This document shows, one piece after another, positions 1-13,717 of a DNA stretch of 64,000 nucleotides. Position numbers and translations under genes: made by a program. Source of the DNA: Embiotoca jacksoni (taxonomy: Eukaryota > Chordata > Actinopteri > Embiotocidae); the NCBI GenBank assembly GCA_022577435.1, contig JAKOON010000102.1, positions 62,001 through 126,000 of the forward strand. The letters are read 5' to 3'. The notes under the pieces were generated by a model, which saw only the letters and a program-made list of their open reading frames with translations, did no database searches and was not told where the DNA came from. Position 1 is the first letter of the stretch. Each line of letters opens with the position of its first letter.

Positions 1-2932
1 GAGAGATAAATCGCTTAATGGCCTTTCTGGAACGTGGAGTTCACAGGGAGGCTAGATTAAAAGTGATTTTGAATGATAAAGGATCCTTGGCTGTTTTATT
101 CTTTGCTGTAGTCTGTAATGTTCGTTTGTCAGATTCTGTGAGTCTAAACAGACAAAACACGGTTCTTTCTAGCAACAATAACTTTGTTTGTTTGATGAAA
201 TTGCAAATATTATCCATATAAGACCGACAGAGCGTGTTGTAAAATGGAAAAGGAGCCACCCTGGATGTAATACATCTTCACAGACTTCACAGTGAGACTG
301 ATAAAAATCTCATCATGCCTAAACTACAACCACTGTCTGTTCACATGAACTGAAACAAACAAAGACAAAGTCAAACAAACCAAGCTTTTATTCTGACATG
401 GCATGTTCCTGAACGATACCTGGTAAGATAACATACCAAAGAGCCACAAATATGCTCCACAACTTTCTTCTGTTTTCTCTGCACTGTGCCATTTATTTAT
501 CGCAGCTTTTTGTTGCTTTCCAAGTTAACTTAGCGAACGTCAACTTCTTGTCGCGTAACTGTCTGCATAGAAGCAGTTAATACTTCAGATTCAATAACAG
601 CAGATGGTGCCACATCGAATAAAAGCTAATTCACAGCATTTTAGCCTCACCTTTCTGTTCTCTTAAAGGTCAGCACTGTCAACACAAATTTGCATGTCAA
701 AGAACAATTTGGCTTTGAGGAAAAATACAGATTCCATTGAAATGAAATCATTTCAATAGAAATGAATTCAACAGAAAAAGTTTTACTTTTAAATGCTCGT
801 GTGACCCAGCTTTCAAAGAAATAGCTCCATATTTTAGAAATATGCTGATTTGCTTGTTCTGTATCTCAGTTGGAGCACTAAGCATGTGTAGAGGATCAAC
901 AGAAAACATGGTTGAGTACGTAAAACTTTTGATAAAATTAAAAAGTTGCAATTCACTTTTAAATTCGTTGTGAGTTTTGCACAAAAAAAAAAAAAAAAAA
1001 CAGCAGCTATGGTGCCACTTTTTGTTAACACCTGTAATAACTGGCTTCTTCTGTATCACCACAGCAGCTGGGGCTCATGGGTAATGTAGTATTTAGATAG
1101 GTTAGGGTTAGGGTTGGCTCTACCGATAGATCTACTTCAACGTCATCGCTCTTAGCCCCACTGGTCACTGTCTGGTCCGCCCTCCAGAGTGTCTCAGCAA
1201 ACCTTTAGTGGAACAGGGCTTCCAGTGACACAATCAAAGACTCGCGCTTAATCATGTGCAAGCAACAAGAAATGCTTACAAAAGCAACAACCCAAGAGCA
1301 CTTGTACCTCTGGGATACCCGCTGTGAAACGTGAGATTGAGAGAATTTACTGTTATTGAACAGTCTTGACTCATGTAAACAGTTCTCATGCTCTCTGTCA
1401 GGACGCTGACAGAATACAGCTGGGTGGAGAAAAACTGATCCTCAAGGCTCAAGATGGAAAACAACAGACATAATAAAAGGTTAAATGGAGTTTCATTTCT
1501 TAGGGCCAGAGCCACCATGGTGGCAAAATATGTATTCATTTCAACTGAACAGCTAGTTTATTATTATGTAATAAATCCAATCAAATGAGACAAGAGTAAA
1601 GAGAAGAGGAAGCTAATGTGAGGGAGTATCTGTCCCCGTCATGAATGAATGACTTTGACCCATTGGACCACAAATCCTCCCATGCTTTTTAAATATGCGA
1701 GTTAGCTCCCTTGTCTTACAGAAAAAGTGGCACCATGTCTCCATCCACTGAAACAGCCTCCTCAGCCTGTCAAAAAATTAGTGCAAAACTCTGCAGCGCA
1801 CATTGATTGAATAATGAGTCAGCGCGAGTAGATTAGTTTTAACAGTGCATGCACAGTGTTTGATATCACTCAACATTTGGAAGTAATTTCCCAAAGGGTC
1901 TGGGAAAACCCTCACTGCTCTCAGCTCCAAGACAAACAGAAATGTGTTACTGGCAGTGATTACCCACTCTGCTCATTCATAAACCTCCTGGCCCAAATGA
2001 AGGTTCTCTGGCCTGAGGTAAGTGGGCTGAAAGGCCTCGGATTGTCAGCACACTCACTGTGGGAGCCACTTACTGGATCAGAACCTGTCGGCCTATCGGA
2101 GCCGACGTAAGCTTGGACGGTTTCCAGTGGGAAAGGACGCAGAGGCCTGTATGTAAGGATGACTAAAAACAAACGGTTGATAGTGAGGGACTTGAACTGT
2201 GAAGTAACTTGATCTCCATTACAGCTGCAGGGGTCGTGTGTGGAATGACAACGTGCAGCATTTGTTAAAGCAAACTGAGAAAACCAGCAGAGCACCAAAG
2301 ACGCTGCTACACCTGAATTCAATGAAGGAAAGCTGAAATTCTGCATTTTTTAAGTGCCATTAAACTCCACTACATATCAGAGTGAGACAATGGACTTTTC
2401 ACTTCACTACATTCATTTAATCTCAGTTGTAGTTATCTTGGGGTGTTTCGGTTGTCTGAAGGTAATCTGCACTTTTAATTATTTGACATTATTCTCCCCC
2501 CAATGTTTGTTTTTTTTTAGATTAGATATCAGATTTTAAATTATAGGTCTTTCATGCAGCAGCTTGTTATGGCCCACATTTATGTTTTAAAGTTAAGTGA
2601 CCTCAAGTATAAATAACGACAATCTTTAGTCCCGTAGAAGTGACACTGTTCAGATGACATCTGTATAATGTGAGTTTCTCACATGTTCAGAGAAGGTGCT
2701 TTGGGACGAGGGCTTGATACAACAGTGGACTGCTGTAGACTGCCTTTTCCTTCCCAACAACAGGTCAAGACAATTTTTTTTAAAGCGCGTTTACTGTTGC
2801 CATGGATGCAAAGGTTGCATAACTAACAATACAATTCAAGTAAGCATTTTAACCCAGAACATTATCTTTGCCTAATCAAGTAGTTTGTGTGCCCAACCAG
2901 GAGAGATAATTCAGAAAAATCTCTTTAGAATG

Positions 2933-2985
2933 TAATGTAATGTAAATTTAATGTAAATGTAATGTAATGTAATTTAAATGTAAAT
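2933..2985. repeat. TAATG/TAAATG microsatellite
   Basis: Imperfect tandem array of five- and six-base units (TAATG, TAAATG), visible by eye. No coding context. Confidence 0.7.
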
Positions 2986-3622
2986 GCTTTGAGTGCAAGA
3001 ATTAGTTTATAATTTATAATTATCCTCAGTGTTTTTGTTATTTTTTTTAAATTTAAGGTCATGTATCTGAATGTATCAGGGGAACAGTCTTCACTAAAAA
3101 AGAGGAACAATGTTCAGCAGAGCAGATAAAAGTGAAACTTCAAAACACTGATAATGTATGAAGGCCATCATATATTTACAGAGTGCGTGAACAATCAGTA
3201 TGACTTGCAAGAGACATTTCTTTTCAAGTGTTTGGACAAATTCTCTGCAACTATTTTAAAGGATCAGTCTGAAGTAAAATGAAGTCAACAAACATAACTT
3301 TGACAGTGAAAAATGAGTGGGAAGGAGCAGTCATTAAGTCTTTCTCTCATGTCCGGGTGTCATTACGTTTGTGTTGTGCTTTGTCCCCTCAGCCGTCCAC
3401 AGAGGAAACCCATCCCTCCTGAGCAAAGCGCACGAGGGGGGTGTTCACCACCGAGGCCCCAGTCTCCTGCCCTGTCATTGGTCACCACAAAACCTGCATC
3501 GGTTTAAAACCAGACACCGCTCTCTTCCCTCCCTTCACACAGCACAACCCCCAAAAAAAGACTGATAGGGAGGGACAGACAGACAGAGCTGGCTGTGTGT
3601 GTCTGACTGACTGCTGCGTGAG

Positions 3623-3628
3623 AGATAA
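3623..3628 (+). promoter_or_regulatory. Possible GATA-factor site close to the rhag start
   Basis: AGATAA lies 20 bases before the rhag ATG, in what is probably the 5' UTR. Erythroid genes are commonly driven by GATA1. This is a six-base match only, so the call is tentative. Confidence 0.2.
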
Positions 3629-3647
3629 CCAGAGAGTTGGTCTCAGG

Positions 3648-6600
3648 ATGCCTGCGTACGCCACCAACATGAGACTGAAGTTCCCCATCTTGGCTTTGGC
3701 TTTGGAGATTATCACCATCATCCTGTTTGCAGTGTTTGTGGTCTATGATGATGGGAAAGGTCACGGGCACGATGCACACTCCAATAAGACTGACCATGAA
3801 GCTCAACCTATGGACCTCTACCCCAGTAAGTCTACCTGGGGCTGCATGCTCAGGGATGCTCCTCTGCTGGATGCCTCAGTGTTTGGTCACTACTTCTGGA
3901 GAGGTTATAAAATACGGATGATCAAGTTGCATCTTTATCATTGACAAGAATTTACCCCTAAAAACAGAGAAAATATCTGTGACACCAAAGTTTAAACTTG
4001 TTTCTTAAAAAAAAAAAAAAAAGGATCTAATATATGAAATTCTCAAATGTCCACACTTTTTCTTTGAAACTTTAAAGTGCTGATTGAGCTGAAAAAGGTC
4101 GCTTTCTTTCACTGGAATTCTGCTTTAAGGGTATAATTTTGCAATTATTTGCAAACAGAAATAGAAGAGTTTGGAGGTTAATTTCATAGCAGGTCTGCTG
4201 AATGCAATAAGAGGAGTCATGGGGTTGCACTCTCATCTCTCTCAAAGTCTATTCAAACACATGCAGCTGAGGAGTCCGGAGGATCCTGCTGGACAAAGTG
4301 TCAGGTCTCATACGTAGAGAGGTCACGTGATTTATATTAACAGAGGACAAAGGCAGATGGTAGCTGGAGCAGAAAAATGTTGTTTTTCTGTGGCATTTAA
4401 CAGTATTGAGCGGTTTCTCCAGTGAAGAGGCTTCTTTGCGTCTTCACCACTTATCTGCAGTAAGATAGCTGTAACAGCTGTACGAATGTCTGCTTGTAAT
4501 TGGGTGGGGCATGTGTGACCCACAGAGATTAGTTCAGCATTAAGGCTACTTCAGATGGGATGTTTTAGATATGTACATAGTCTGGCAAGGAGGCATTTCA
4601 CAATTATTTTGATTTCTTTTTTACCCTTTTTATATTGTGCAACAGATCATTTGAATATTTCGTGTTTGATATGGTTTTCCCACAAAAAGCTGATGTTACC
4701 TTGTTAAAAATTCTCTTTCGTCAAAAATCCATAACATTTTAATCTACAAACGATTTACCCACCGCTGCAAAAGTCTAAAAGTGCCATTAGTTTGTTAAGC
4801 TCCAAGAGCTAAAGCTATGACCACTTAAAACTGCACGACATGAAAAACCATGAGGCAGTTGCACGCAGAGAGATCACTATCCAACGCATACCAGACACTA
4901 GTAAATACAGTTTCAAAGCAAAATATATAAACGGAGTAATGTGGACTAGAACAAAGCAAATCAGTTGTTTGTAAAAAATGTAAATGACAGAAGCAAATTC
5001 TGGTTGTCTGCTATGACGATGCGATGCTGAAGTTTCTAATTATATATGACCTTTATTTAACCAGGTAAAATCAATTGAGAACCAATTCTCATTTACAATG
5101 ATGACCTGTCAGCACAGTCCACTAATTACGACTCTCAGTGAGTAATTTCATCTTAACAAGGAGTTGATATGCAAAATGAAAACTTCAAAGGAAAGGAAGC
5201 TTGAAAAACGTAAATAACGATTTATTTATTTTTTTTGCGCTGGTTACATAACTCCTCTCCAGTCTGCACCAACGGTAGATCCTCAGGGGATTCTCTCTTG
5301 TCTTGGCTCTCCCAGTTCTTCAGAAGATTACGTGTTACCTAACATCTGGGCGTGGTGCCAGTCGTTGTGGCTGCTTTCCAACTGCATCTCATCCCCATCC
5401 TCAAACTCACTAGAAGCCCCTACTACAAGGGAAGCAAGCCTGAGTCATCCAACTGGGAAACAGAGACCGGTCAAACACCGAGTTGGGTGGCAAACAGGGT
5501 TTTTTCAAAGGAGCTGTACAGGATGTGAGCTCAACCAGACATCTACATCGTCTCTCTGCTGCACATATCAGTGCTTACAGTTTGAAACACTGATCAGCTC
5601 CACTAATAATAAGACTGACAGGGTGAGATGAGATAATGAACCCCAGGACATTTTATCTTATCAAAATATTGTATTAAAATCTGATTACTACTAACTAAAA
5701 AACTGTAAATTATACAACTATACATACAGAGATTCTTCACCTTAGTACATGTGGGTGCGCTTGTGTCTTTACCAAATACCAAAGGATGTGTTAAAAATGT
5801 GCTGACATATTGTTTATGTAAATATGGTTTATGAAAGTAGGTGTTGATGAATTTAATCTCCCTCATTATTATCATTCAAAAGCTGCTGCATTTCAAACAG
5901 GTACCTACCTTATTTTGTGAGTATTATGTAAATGTGCTCTGAAGTAAACAGCGTTTGAGAGCCGAGTGCTGTAAATACCTCAAATGCAGTAAAGTTTGGG
6001 TTATCTGAGGTTTTGAGTTAAAGTTAAAGCCAAAGTACTCAAAACTAAATAACGTGTAACACATAATATTGTCCCATAATGGGATGTTTTGTTAGTTTAA
6101 CATTTTGGGAAATCTGTTTTCTTGCCAAGAGTCAGATTAGACTGCTGATACCGCTCTCATGTCTGTACGTTAAAGTGATGATCTCGAAAATTTGAATTAA
6201 TGTCTGTGAAGTTGCTACCTGTTACAGAATGAGTTAACACAGATGTGATTGATCCTGCAGGCCAAAGATAAAAGCCCTTTCATTTGCAGTATTATAAACT
6301 AATGAGCTCGGTGTCTGTGGCAGAATTCCAGGAAAAATCGCGGGCAGCGCAAAGTTAGTGACACGTTTCCCATCAGCCAGCAGTAGTTGTTCTGACGGAG
6401 ACGGTACAAACAAACAAAACAGACTTGCTCTTCAACTAACCCACTAATGTCACACAGGCAACAGTTTGGATCAGTGGGAAGTGAAGACCAAGAAACTGCA
6501 GCTGCAATTACTGCTTATCGCCACAGGTGCCGCCAAAGACGACAAAACGAAGATCTTCCTGATTGAAACTTGAAACGTGAAGCCACTGCTAGCAGAGGGT

Positions 6601-9600
6601 TAGCTTAGCTTAGCATAAAGAGTGGAAGCAGGAAAACAGCTCGTCTCACTCTGTCCCAGCTTCTGTAAAACTCAATGTTTAACAGGTTTTACGTGAGTGT
6701 AACAATGACATGTTGCCAGACTATATCTTGGCTGGGGGAGGAAAGTCTCTGGAGCCTCTCTTGATCGTCTGGCAAACTCACAGTGACAGAAAGACTCCGG
6801 AAACAAAATATAACGTGCTAATCTGAGAGTTTCAGAGACTCCAGGAAGACTTTGTTTTTACTTTAGACAGTACGGATCGAACCGTTTCCCCATGTTTCCA
6901 GTCTTTGTGCTCAGCGAGGTGCCTGTTTTTTATGTCACACACAAACAGAGTGGAATCGGTTCACAAGAAAACGAGTGGACATATTTCTTAAACTGCAGGA
7001 GGACCGTTCAATGAAAAAAGCAAGTGTGTCCTGTCTTGACAATAGTGACTATATAAATGCTCATTATGAAATAAGGAAATAAAGGGTATTGTTTCCCAGC
7101 CTGCACGTATCTTCACGTTGATGCATTTTCCACATGAGAAGCTCATCATATCAGACTTAAAGGCTTTTGGGAAACAGGAATGCACGTCCTGTCTTGATGA
7201 TGACTCTACTAGGGAACACGGATGTTCTGCACCAATCCCCCCAAAAGTACCTGGCCTGAGCTCAGGTTGATTTTCTGTGTTCTTACTATTGAGAATACAT
7301 TGAAAACAACACATGTGGACAATGAAACATTGGACATGATTCAAGTGAATTCCAAATCCTGCAGTATTGTTCCGCCTAACAAGTGACACCAAGAGATAAG
7401 AGTGCGCCAAACATCCCCTCCCCCTGAGACTTCATAGGTTTAAACTTAGTAAGATCATATGCACTTAATAGAAAAGCAGCACAAGGCCACAAATCCATCA
7501 GGAACAGCAGCGGTATTTTCCCAGAAAGCCATTCATGGTGTGATTGAATTGCTTTCCCAGCAGGTCACATCTGACAATACAGCCCTTGTGGAAGGAAATG
7601 ACTCTTGTGAAGTCGTTTAAACTACAAAGTTAAGAGAGCACCACCGTGACCAGCAGACTCACAGAAAATAGCTGACTTCTTATTGAAGGCAGCATTTTTA
7701 TCTGATTCAATTTCATGTCCACATTAAGCTGAGGCTTAAGTGGGAAGGTCAAAACAAAGCAGGACCCTGTCATTGAACCAGCAGCAGAACTGACCTCCCT
7801 TCTCACGTCTCCAGTGTTTCAGGACGTCCACGTCATGATCTTCATCGGCTTCGGGTTCCTGATGACGTTCCTCAAGAGATATGGGTTCAGCAGCGTCGGC
7901 ATCAACTTGCTCCTGGCCGCCTTCGGCCTGCAGTGGGGCCTCCTCATGCAGGGCATCTGGCACCTGGATGACGGCAAGATCAAAATCAACATCTTCAAGT
8001 ATGACACCTGGATTAACATTGATGTAGTTAAATACACAGGAATATGTGAAAGTCATTGACATGGGTGGATTTAAAAATATTGCCATGAATAGCATTTTTT
8101 TTTTTATTGACTTCATACAGAGTGCAGCAAACAAAAACAAAAAAAATCAAATCAATGTTGGTGTGAGCCTCTGACAGAGCATCAGTTCTCCTCGGTAGAC
8201 TTTTTCTTGTTATGTAGGTTGTTCCTAGTATCTTGAAGAACTTGCCACAGTTCCTGAGGGTTAGTTTGTCTGACTGTCTTCTGCCGGACTGACTTCATTA
8301 TGTTTAGATCATGGCTCTGTGGAGGTCGTACCACCTCCTGCACGACTCCTTGTTCTTCATGTCACTGAAGATAGTTCTTCATGTCCCTGGCTGTCTGTTA
8401 GGGTCGTTATCAGAATGAATTTGGGGTCTTGCTGTTGGTTTTGTTTGACTGATGATCTAAACACAACACAGCACTTTACATTGCCACTTTGTAGTACTCA
8501 ATAAACCAAAAACTTGCCCGGTTTCCTGCTGAGTACCTCTGATAGATCACTTTACGTTGAGGAAGGTTGGGTTACAGTTATTTTGGTTTGCCTAATGACT
8601 TGTTTTTTTCCTCTCCTGCAGAATAATCAACGCAGACTTCAGCACAGCAACAGTCCTGATCTCCTTCGGTGCCGTTCTGGGTAAAACCAGCCCTGTGCAG
8701 CTCCTCATCATGACCGTACTGGAGATCACCATCTTCTCCATCAATGAGCATCTGGTGGCAGAAATTCTCGGCGTGAGTTCACAATGACACGACAAACTAA
8801 TTCTGTGCATTAAAACATTCACTAACACGACTTTATTAACCATTGCTGTGGGTCTGTGTCACCTTTTCTTGAACAGGCTAATGATGTTGGAGCATCCATG
8901 ATCATCCATGCTTTTGGAGCCTACTTTGGCTTGGCGGTGGCTCGAGTACTTTACCGACCAGGCTTAAGAAACGGACATGAGAACGATGGCTCTGTTTACC
9001 ACTCTGATCTCTTTGCTATGATCGGTGAGAGACAGTTACACTTTAAACTTATTTAATATATTAATCCTGTGTTTACAGTGGTGATGTGCCGTTTTGGCTG
9101 TAATTTTCCTTCTGATTCATCACTGGCTTCCAGCACATGTATGCCACCTAGTGGACACGAATAGCCATGATTGAGCAATATTGACCTGAACTGTGCATCA
9201 ATTCTGTTCTGTAAAAATTTGCGCTAACACCAACCAACTTGTGATTTAACGTGAATGAATGTTTTCTTCATCACCGTCTTCTACAGGAACCGTCTTCCTG
9301 TGGATGTTCTGGCCCAGCTTTAACTCGGCCATCGCTGACCCGGGCTTCACCCAGCTCACCGCGGTCATCAACACCTACCTCTCCTTGGCTACCTGTGTGA
9401 TGTCTGCCTACGCCATCTCCAGCCTCGTGGAGCACAAAGGAAAACTGGACATGGTTAGGCAGCTGTCCTCTGATATTTACAATAGCACAAATTTAAAAAC
9501 GTCAATTTAGTCAAAATACTTTGTTTTGATTTTACATCTTTCTCTGTAGGTGCACATTCAGAATGCTACTTTAGCCGGTGGTGTTGCCGTGGGAACATGT

Positions 9601-11173
9601 GCTGACATGAACATCGGGCCATTTGGGGCCATGCTGATTGGATTTGTAGCTGGCATCATCTCTACCCTGGGCTTCAAGTTCCTCAGTGTGAGTTGAAAAA
9701 AAGAAAAGAAGAACAATAAAGTGGCCTCAATATATAGATAGTTTTGATTAATATTTTATTACTATTAAGTAATTAACCTCTTCAACTTTAGGTTGTGTTT
9801 TGAAAATTCCACCTAAAAAAGTGTTCCCAAAATCAGTCACAGCTCCATAACTGAGGCCAAAACAAACCCACACATGACAAAATATTTAACTACAACGCGT
9901 GTCCTTATCTTAACATCCAGGCCAGACGGAGATCTGAAGAACTCGACCAAATTTGATGCAACACAAACACAAGAAATGCTGCATCCATTTCAGTCATAGT
10001 CGTACGAGTAGGCCTCTTCATTCAATACACCGCGCTCTGCACGCTTTTAAAAAGAAGTTGTCAAGCGTCAGACAAATCTGCAACATTTTTGTTTTCGGCT
10101 TCTCAAATAAGTGAATATTTTGTTGCAAAACACTTGATACTCAACTAAAAAAAGGACTATTAGCCAAAAATATCAATATCGAGATGGAATCTGGCATATT
10201 CAAGCAAAAATGTCAAATCAAAATGTGTTTTTCACCTTATAAACAGAGTCAGTTAGTTGCTCTTTTCCCTCCTCTGTAGCCCATCCTGGCATCTAACCTG
10301 GGCATCCAGGACACCTGCGGTGTCCACAATCTGCACGGCATGCCAGGCATCCTGGGCGGACTGGCTGGTATAGTGGCTGTGGCTTTGGGGAAGAAAGATG
10401 GGTAAATATTATGATAATATAAATGCATATAAAAAATAAACACAACCATAACTATAATGAAGCCTCTATGTAATTGTATGCTTCATTTAAATGCCAGCTC
10501 TTACAATCCTGTCTCCCCTCCTTTCTTCCTCTTCAGAGGTGATCCTGCCATGCAAGCTGCTGCCTTGGCTTCATCCCTCGGCTTCGCTTTGGTTGGTGGT
10601 GCTGTTACAGGTGGGTGGTAGAAATGAAAAGTAAAACCCTAAGTGTGGCCTTATGATTTAAGCAAAAGAGCAAAATCTGAGTGATCAAACAATTAATTTT
10701 GTTCTTCGAGGTTTAATAATGAAGCTGCCGATCTGGGGACAGCCTCCAGACCAGAACTGTTTCGATGACTCTATTTACTGGGAGGTAAGAAATCCCGCTC
10801 CTCATAAATATCATCTCCAGCGTCTGACTGTCGAGCATTACAAGTGACAGATGCTGATCCATGTGTGTTTGAGTTATTAAATCACGGGTTTGGGGAATTA
10901 ATCAGATAGATGTGGTTTACGGCATCAGGATGAACAAAATTATATCAGGCAGGTTTTAATTCACAGAAAAACTCTTCTTTTTTTCTTTTTTTTTTTTTAC
11001 CCCTTTGCTGGTAAACTCTATAGAAATATATCTATTTGTGTAATTTAGGACTGTTTCACTGTGCTACAGAGAAATAATTTGTATTGCCCGTTCTCCAGGT
11101 TCCTGAGGAGGAGGAAGACAACGAGGAGAGCTTGGCTCACGCAGATCACTCAAAGAACAAAGCAGAAGCTTAA
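3648..11173 (+). CDS. rhag: Rh-family ammonia channel, Rh-associated glycoprotein (rhag) type
   Basis: Ten coding exons join in frame to 436 aa: 3648-3825, 7815-7998, 8622-8772, 8877-9024, 9287-9453, 9550-9687, 10280-10401, 10537-10610, 10711-10784, 11099-11173. Every junction has GT/AG and phases agree. The product is a polytopic membrane protein of the Amt/Rh family, known to conduct NH3 (and probably CO2) in red cells and fish gill. Seen in it: an N-terminal membrane helix (11-33), an N-K-T glycosylation sequon at N46 in a His-rich first loop, the pore twin histidines at about H182 (IHAFGAYFGL) and H341 (VHNLHG), Asp174, and pore phenylalanines in ISFGAV and WPSFNSA (about 136 and 232). 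Family blocks INADFS, TSPVQLLIMT, WPSFNSAIA and HIQNATLAGG are intact. The short acidic tail (PEEEEDNEE) and the wording of exons 3-5 fit Rhag better than Rhbg or Rhcg. AATAAA occurs 29 bases after the stop (11202) and again at 12575. Confidence 0.85.
5048..5109. repeat. Teleost dispersed-repeat fragment in rhag intron 1
   Basis: The phrases TTTATTTAACCAGGTAAA and TTCTCATTTACAATGATGAC match, from memory, a short dispersed repeat common in fish genomes. Family name not assigned. It sits deep in the 4-kb first intron, with no splice consequence visible. Confidence 0.5.
6098..6925. repeat. Teleost repeat with GCTTAGCTTAGCATAAAG motif, interrupted, in rhag intron 1
   Basis: The left part (6098-6175: AACATTTTGGGAAAT, then CTCATGTCTGTACG) and the part at 6598-6655 (GTTAGCTTAGCTTAGCATAA, GGAAGCAGG) are recognisable pieces of one abundant fish repeat. 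There they normally lie much closer together, so about 420 bases have been inserted or have diverged. An inverted copy of the second part lies at 6885-6925 (TTTCCAGTCTTTGTGCTCAG). Related minus-strand fragments occur near 27.2 and 31.2 kb. Confidence 0.55.
8085..8505 (-). mobile_element. Degenerate Tc1/mariner transposon relic in rhag intron 2
   Basis: Read on the minus strand, the segment gives a broken transposase C-terminus: a PPQSHDLN block (from the usual PP.SPDLN.IE motif) followed by QELWQVLQDTRNNL, and further upstream a decayed DPKFIL-type block. Stops and frameshifts are present and no complete ORF remains. The 3' edge (GTTTGCTGCACTCTGTATGA on minus) looks like the end of this element class. 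I did not find intact inverted termini. Confidence 0.6.
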
Positions 11174-11207
11174 ATTACAGCCCACCGTCCCCTCAGCAAG
11201 AAATAAA

Positions 11208-13717
11208 GAAGTAAAGGATTAACATTTAGCTACACCGTGTCCGCAATTTGTCAGTTACATTAATATGATTTGGAAAAAAAAAAAGTTTACAAAAACAGGG
11301 TGCTCAGTTGAGACTATTTTGTGAACAAAGATATCTACACAGGATATTTTCTATTCATAGTACAGTTTAAATTTGTAATTAGGAAAGACACAAAGATTTA
11401 CAGACTAAAAAACACACACGAGTAACTGTATTCTAAGAATTGTTAGCGTAAAGATTTGGTTAATCCAAGATACACAAAGACAAAAAACTTCAGGGATTTT
11501 TTTTAAAAAATTTTTTACACTGAAAGTTTTGATGAATAACTACAGTATTCGAGAACCACTATACAAACACAGTGGGCCACTCCACAGCGTCACTGCTGAT
11601 ACTACCTGTATAAGCTTTTCTTTATGTAATTTTATATCCTAAACATCATAAAAGCATGTTTTTAAGCTATTACTACAGTGTGTATTTTACTTCATAATGT
11701 TTTTTACATTTCCGTATGCATTTCTTCTGCTGACGCTTAAGCCAAAGATAAATAGGTGAGCTGGGCTTTGATGCGCTGCTTCGCATTACCTCACTGGAGC
11801 CCAGTCCTTATACGAGGAGTCAGAGTCATACTGTGTGAAAGCAGCAGCGTGGCTCTGACGTGGGCAGGGATAGTCGCATAATGTTCCTGTAACTAATGAA
11901 CCTCTGAGTTTCTCATCTTCTTCTACTTCCAAGCATTTTCTATCTCTCTGAGGGCAGCTGTACACATTAGCATTGGATTAGCTGTCACTGGGCAAGCTGG
12001 TGTTTGTGTTTTATTCTGTTTCCTATTTACAGCAAATGTATTCTCACATGTTTGTTTTTTTTAGACTAATCGACATGGTCAGTTTTATCAAAGCTAAAAA
12101 AAAAAACTGGTACTGAATGTTTTTCAGATATCTTTCAAGGAATTTAACAGAAACTAACATGCTCATACGAGGTGCAAATAAGGCAATAAACTAACTTTGA
12201 GCATTTTCACTGCACTATTACATGCATCACTTTTCTCTGACGGTGAGTTATTGTTATATTTTGCTTGTCTGAGTTTTTGAAGAGTCACAGGTGCAACAAA
12301 CCTCCTGTGTATAGCACAGGATTCGGACTCACTCTCTCCTCTCATCATTGTTTTAAGCTGTATGGCGGTGAAGTGTTGGATGACAGGTTTTTCGTGTTTA
12401 ACATGAAAACAGGACTAAGAGCTGGATGAAATTGACTACAAAAAAAAAGAGTTAATCAATAATATTCTGGTTTGTCAAATGATTTATGATGTCCAGAAGA
12501 GAGACGCATCAAGATTTTGTATTTTTATACAGTGTGCGTATGCTTTTATTTGTATAATATACTAATACTGTCATAATAAATGTTTTTGTACAATACAAGA
12601 GTTTATATGGTCTTTTTTTTTTTAAACAGTGTCAACAAAACAACAGTAGCAACAACAATGTAAGTATATATATTTGTAGAAACATGGCAGTTATTTTAAC
12701 CATCTTACATTTTATTATAACTTGGCACAGTTTTGAGGTAAATTAAGACTGATGAAGTCTGGTCAGGCCTTTAAAATAGTGGCATCTGTGGTTTTGAAAG
12801 AAATTTCCCTTATTCTATTGAAACCTTCAGGATATAATTTCTCGTGTAGCGCCATCATGTGGTAAAACTTCCACTTTGGCCCATACCTGCTAAACCAGCC
12901 CCCTCTAAACTTTAGATCTACATTAGTGGAGAACATTTTTACCACTTTCTCACATTTTAAAGACAAAACAGCTCATCGTTTAATCAAGAACACAACAGAT
13001 TATTAGATAAAGTGAAAAATAAATTGCAATATGCCAGGAATATATTTAAGTAATAAACTCAGCTTCATTAACATTAATTACACAAGTAGATCACTGACAA
13101 GTTTATTTTGAACCTGTACAAAGTTGCACATAATGACAAAATGTTTGTTTGTTATCATTTAGGCTAACATGGACGAGAAATGCTTAAAGTGCGAAGCAAA
13201 AATAAAAAGCTATTACAAAGCTTTGTTTGCTAAAACACTTGATGAAAGTAGGATTTGCTGCAAGGTGGTTTAATTTGACTGCGTCAGCTTCAGCCAGGTG
13301 AATCCTCAAGACTAGTCTTGAGATTACTTGCTTTCAGCAGGCAGCTAAATATTAAACCGGCTTTTAAAAACCCTCCGCGAGTATTATATCTATTTGTATC
13401 GTGTAGTTTATAACTTTAACTTACTTGTTTAAAATGTTGTGATCGAGAAAACAGCAGTCGACCACAGGTGGTGTTGGGTGTAGTTCAACTCATTCGCCAC
13501 TTGGGGCGCTGTGTTCACTACCTGCCGCTCTCGCGCCTTGTTTTGAAAGTAGCTCGCAGCGGTGCATCATGGGATTCAAAATGTCTCCTAAGACAGCTAA
13601 CTATTGCTATATTACTGGAGATCACAGTGACTCAATGTCCACTTTACCTCCTTTTTCTTAACCAGTGGTTGTTGTGTTTGTAAATATCTGGTACATTAAC
13701 TACATTTTGCTTTCGCT
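11208..13717. other. Intergenic / long rhag 3' UTR
   Basis: No coding exon is evident. If the first poly(A) signal (11202) is bypassed, the rhag 3' UTR could run to AATAAA at 12575-12580, where the sequence becomes T-rich. 13450-13717 is probably the promoter and 5' UTR of the next gene. Nothing else is recognised. Confidence 0.45.

Larger units (their letters stand above)
1..3647. other. Non-coding sequence upstream of rhag
   Basis: No exon could be supported on either strand; the open frames here are short, AT-rich and unlike any protein I know. Local landmarks are two TTAGGG repeats near 1100-1117, an A18 run near 981-998, and a TAATG/TAAATG microsatellite near 2933-2985. The last 150 bases before the rhag start are the likely 5' UTR and promoter, including an AGATAA (GATA-type) motif at 3623-3628. 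That motif would suit an erythroid gene, but such hexamers are common by chance. Confidence 0.5.

Noticed and set aside
1100..1117. Interstitial telomere repeat
   Set aside because: Only two TTAGGG units; too short to mean more than chance.
3441..3647. Extension of the rhag reading frame upstream of 3648
   Set aside because: The frame is open, but the Met at 3648 gives the N-terminus expected for Rh proteins; the upstream translation resembles nothing in the family.
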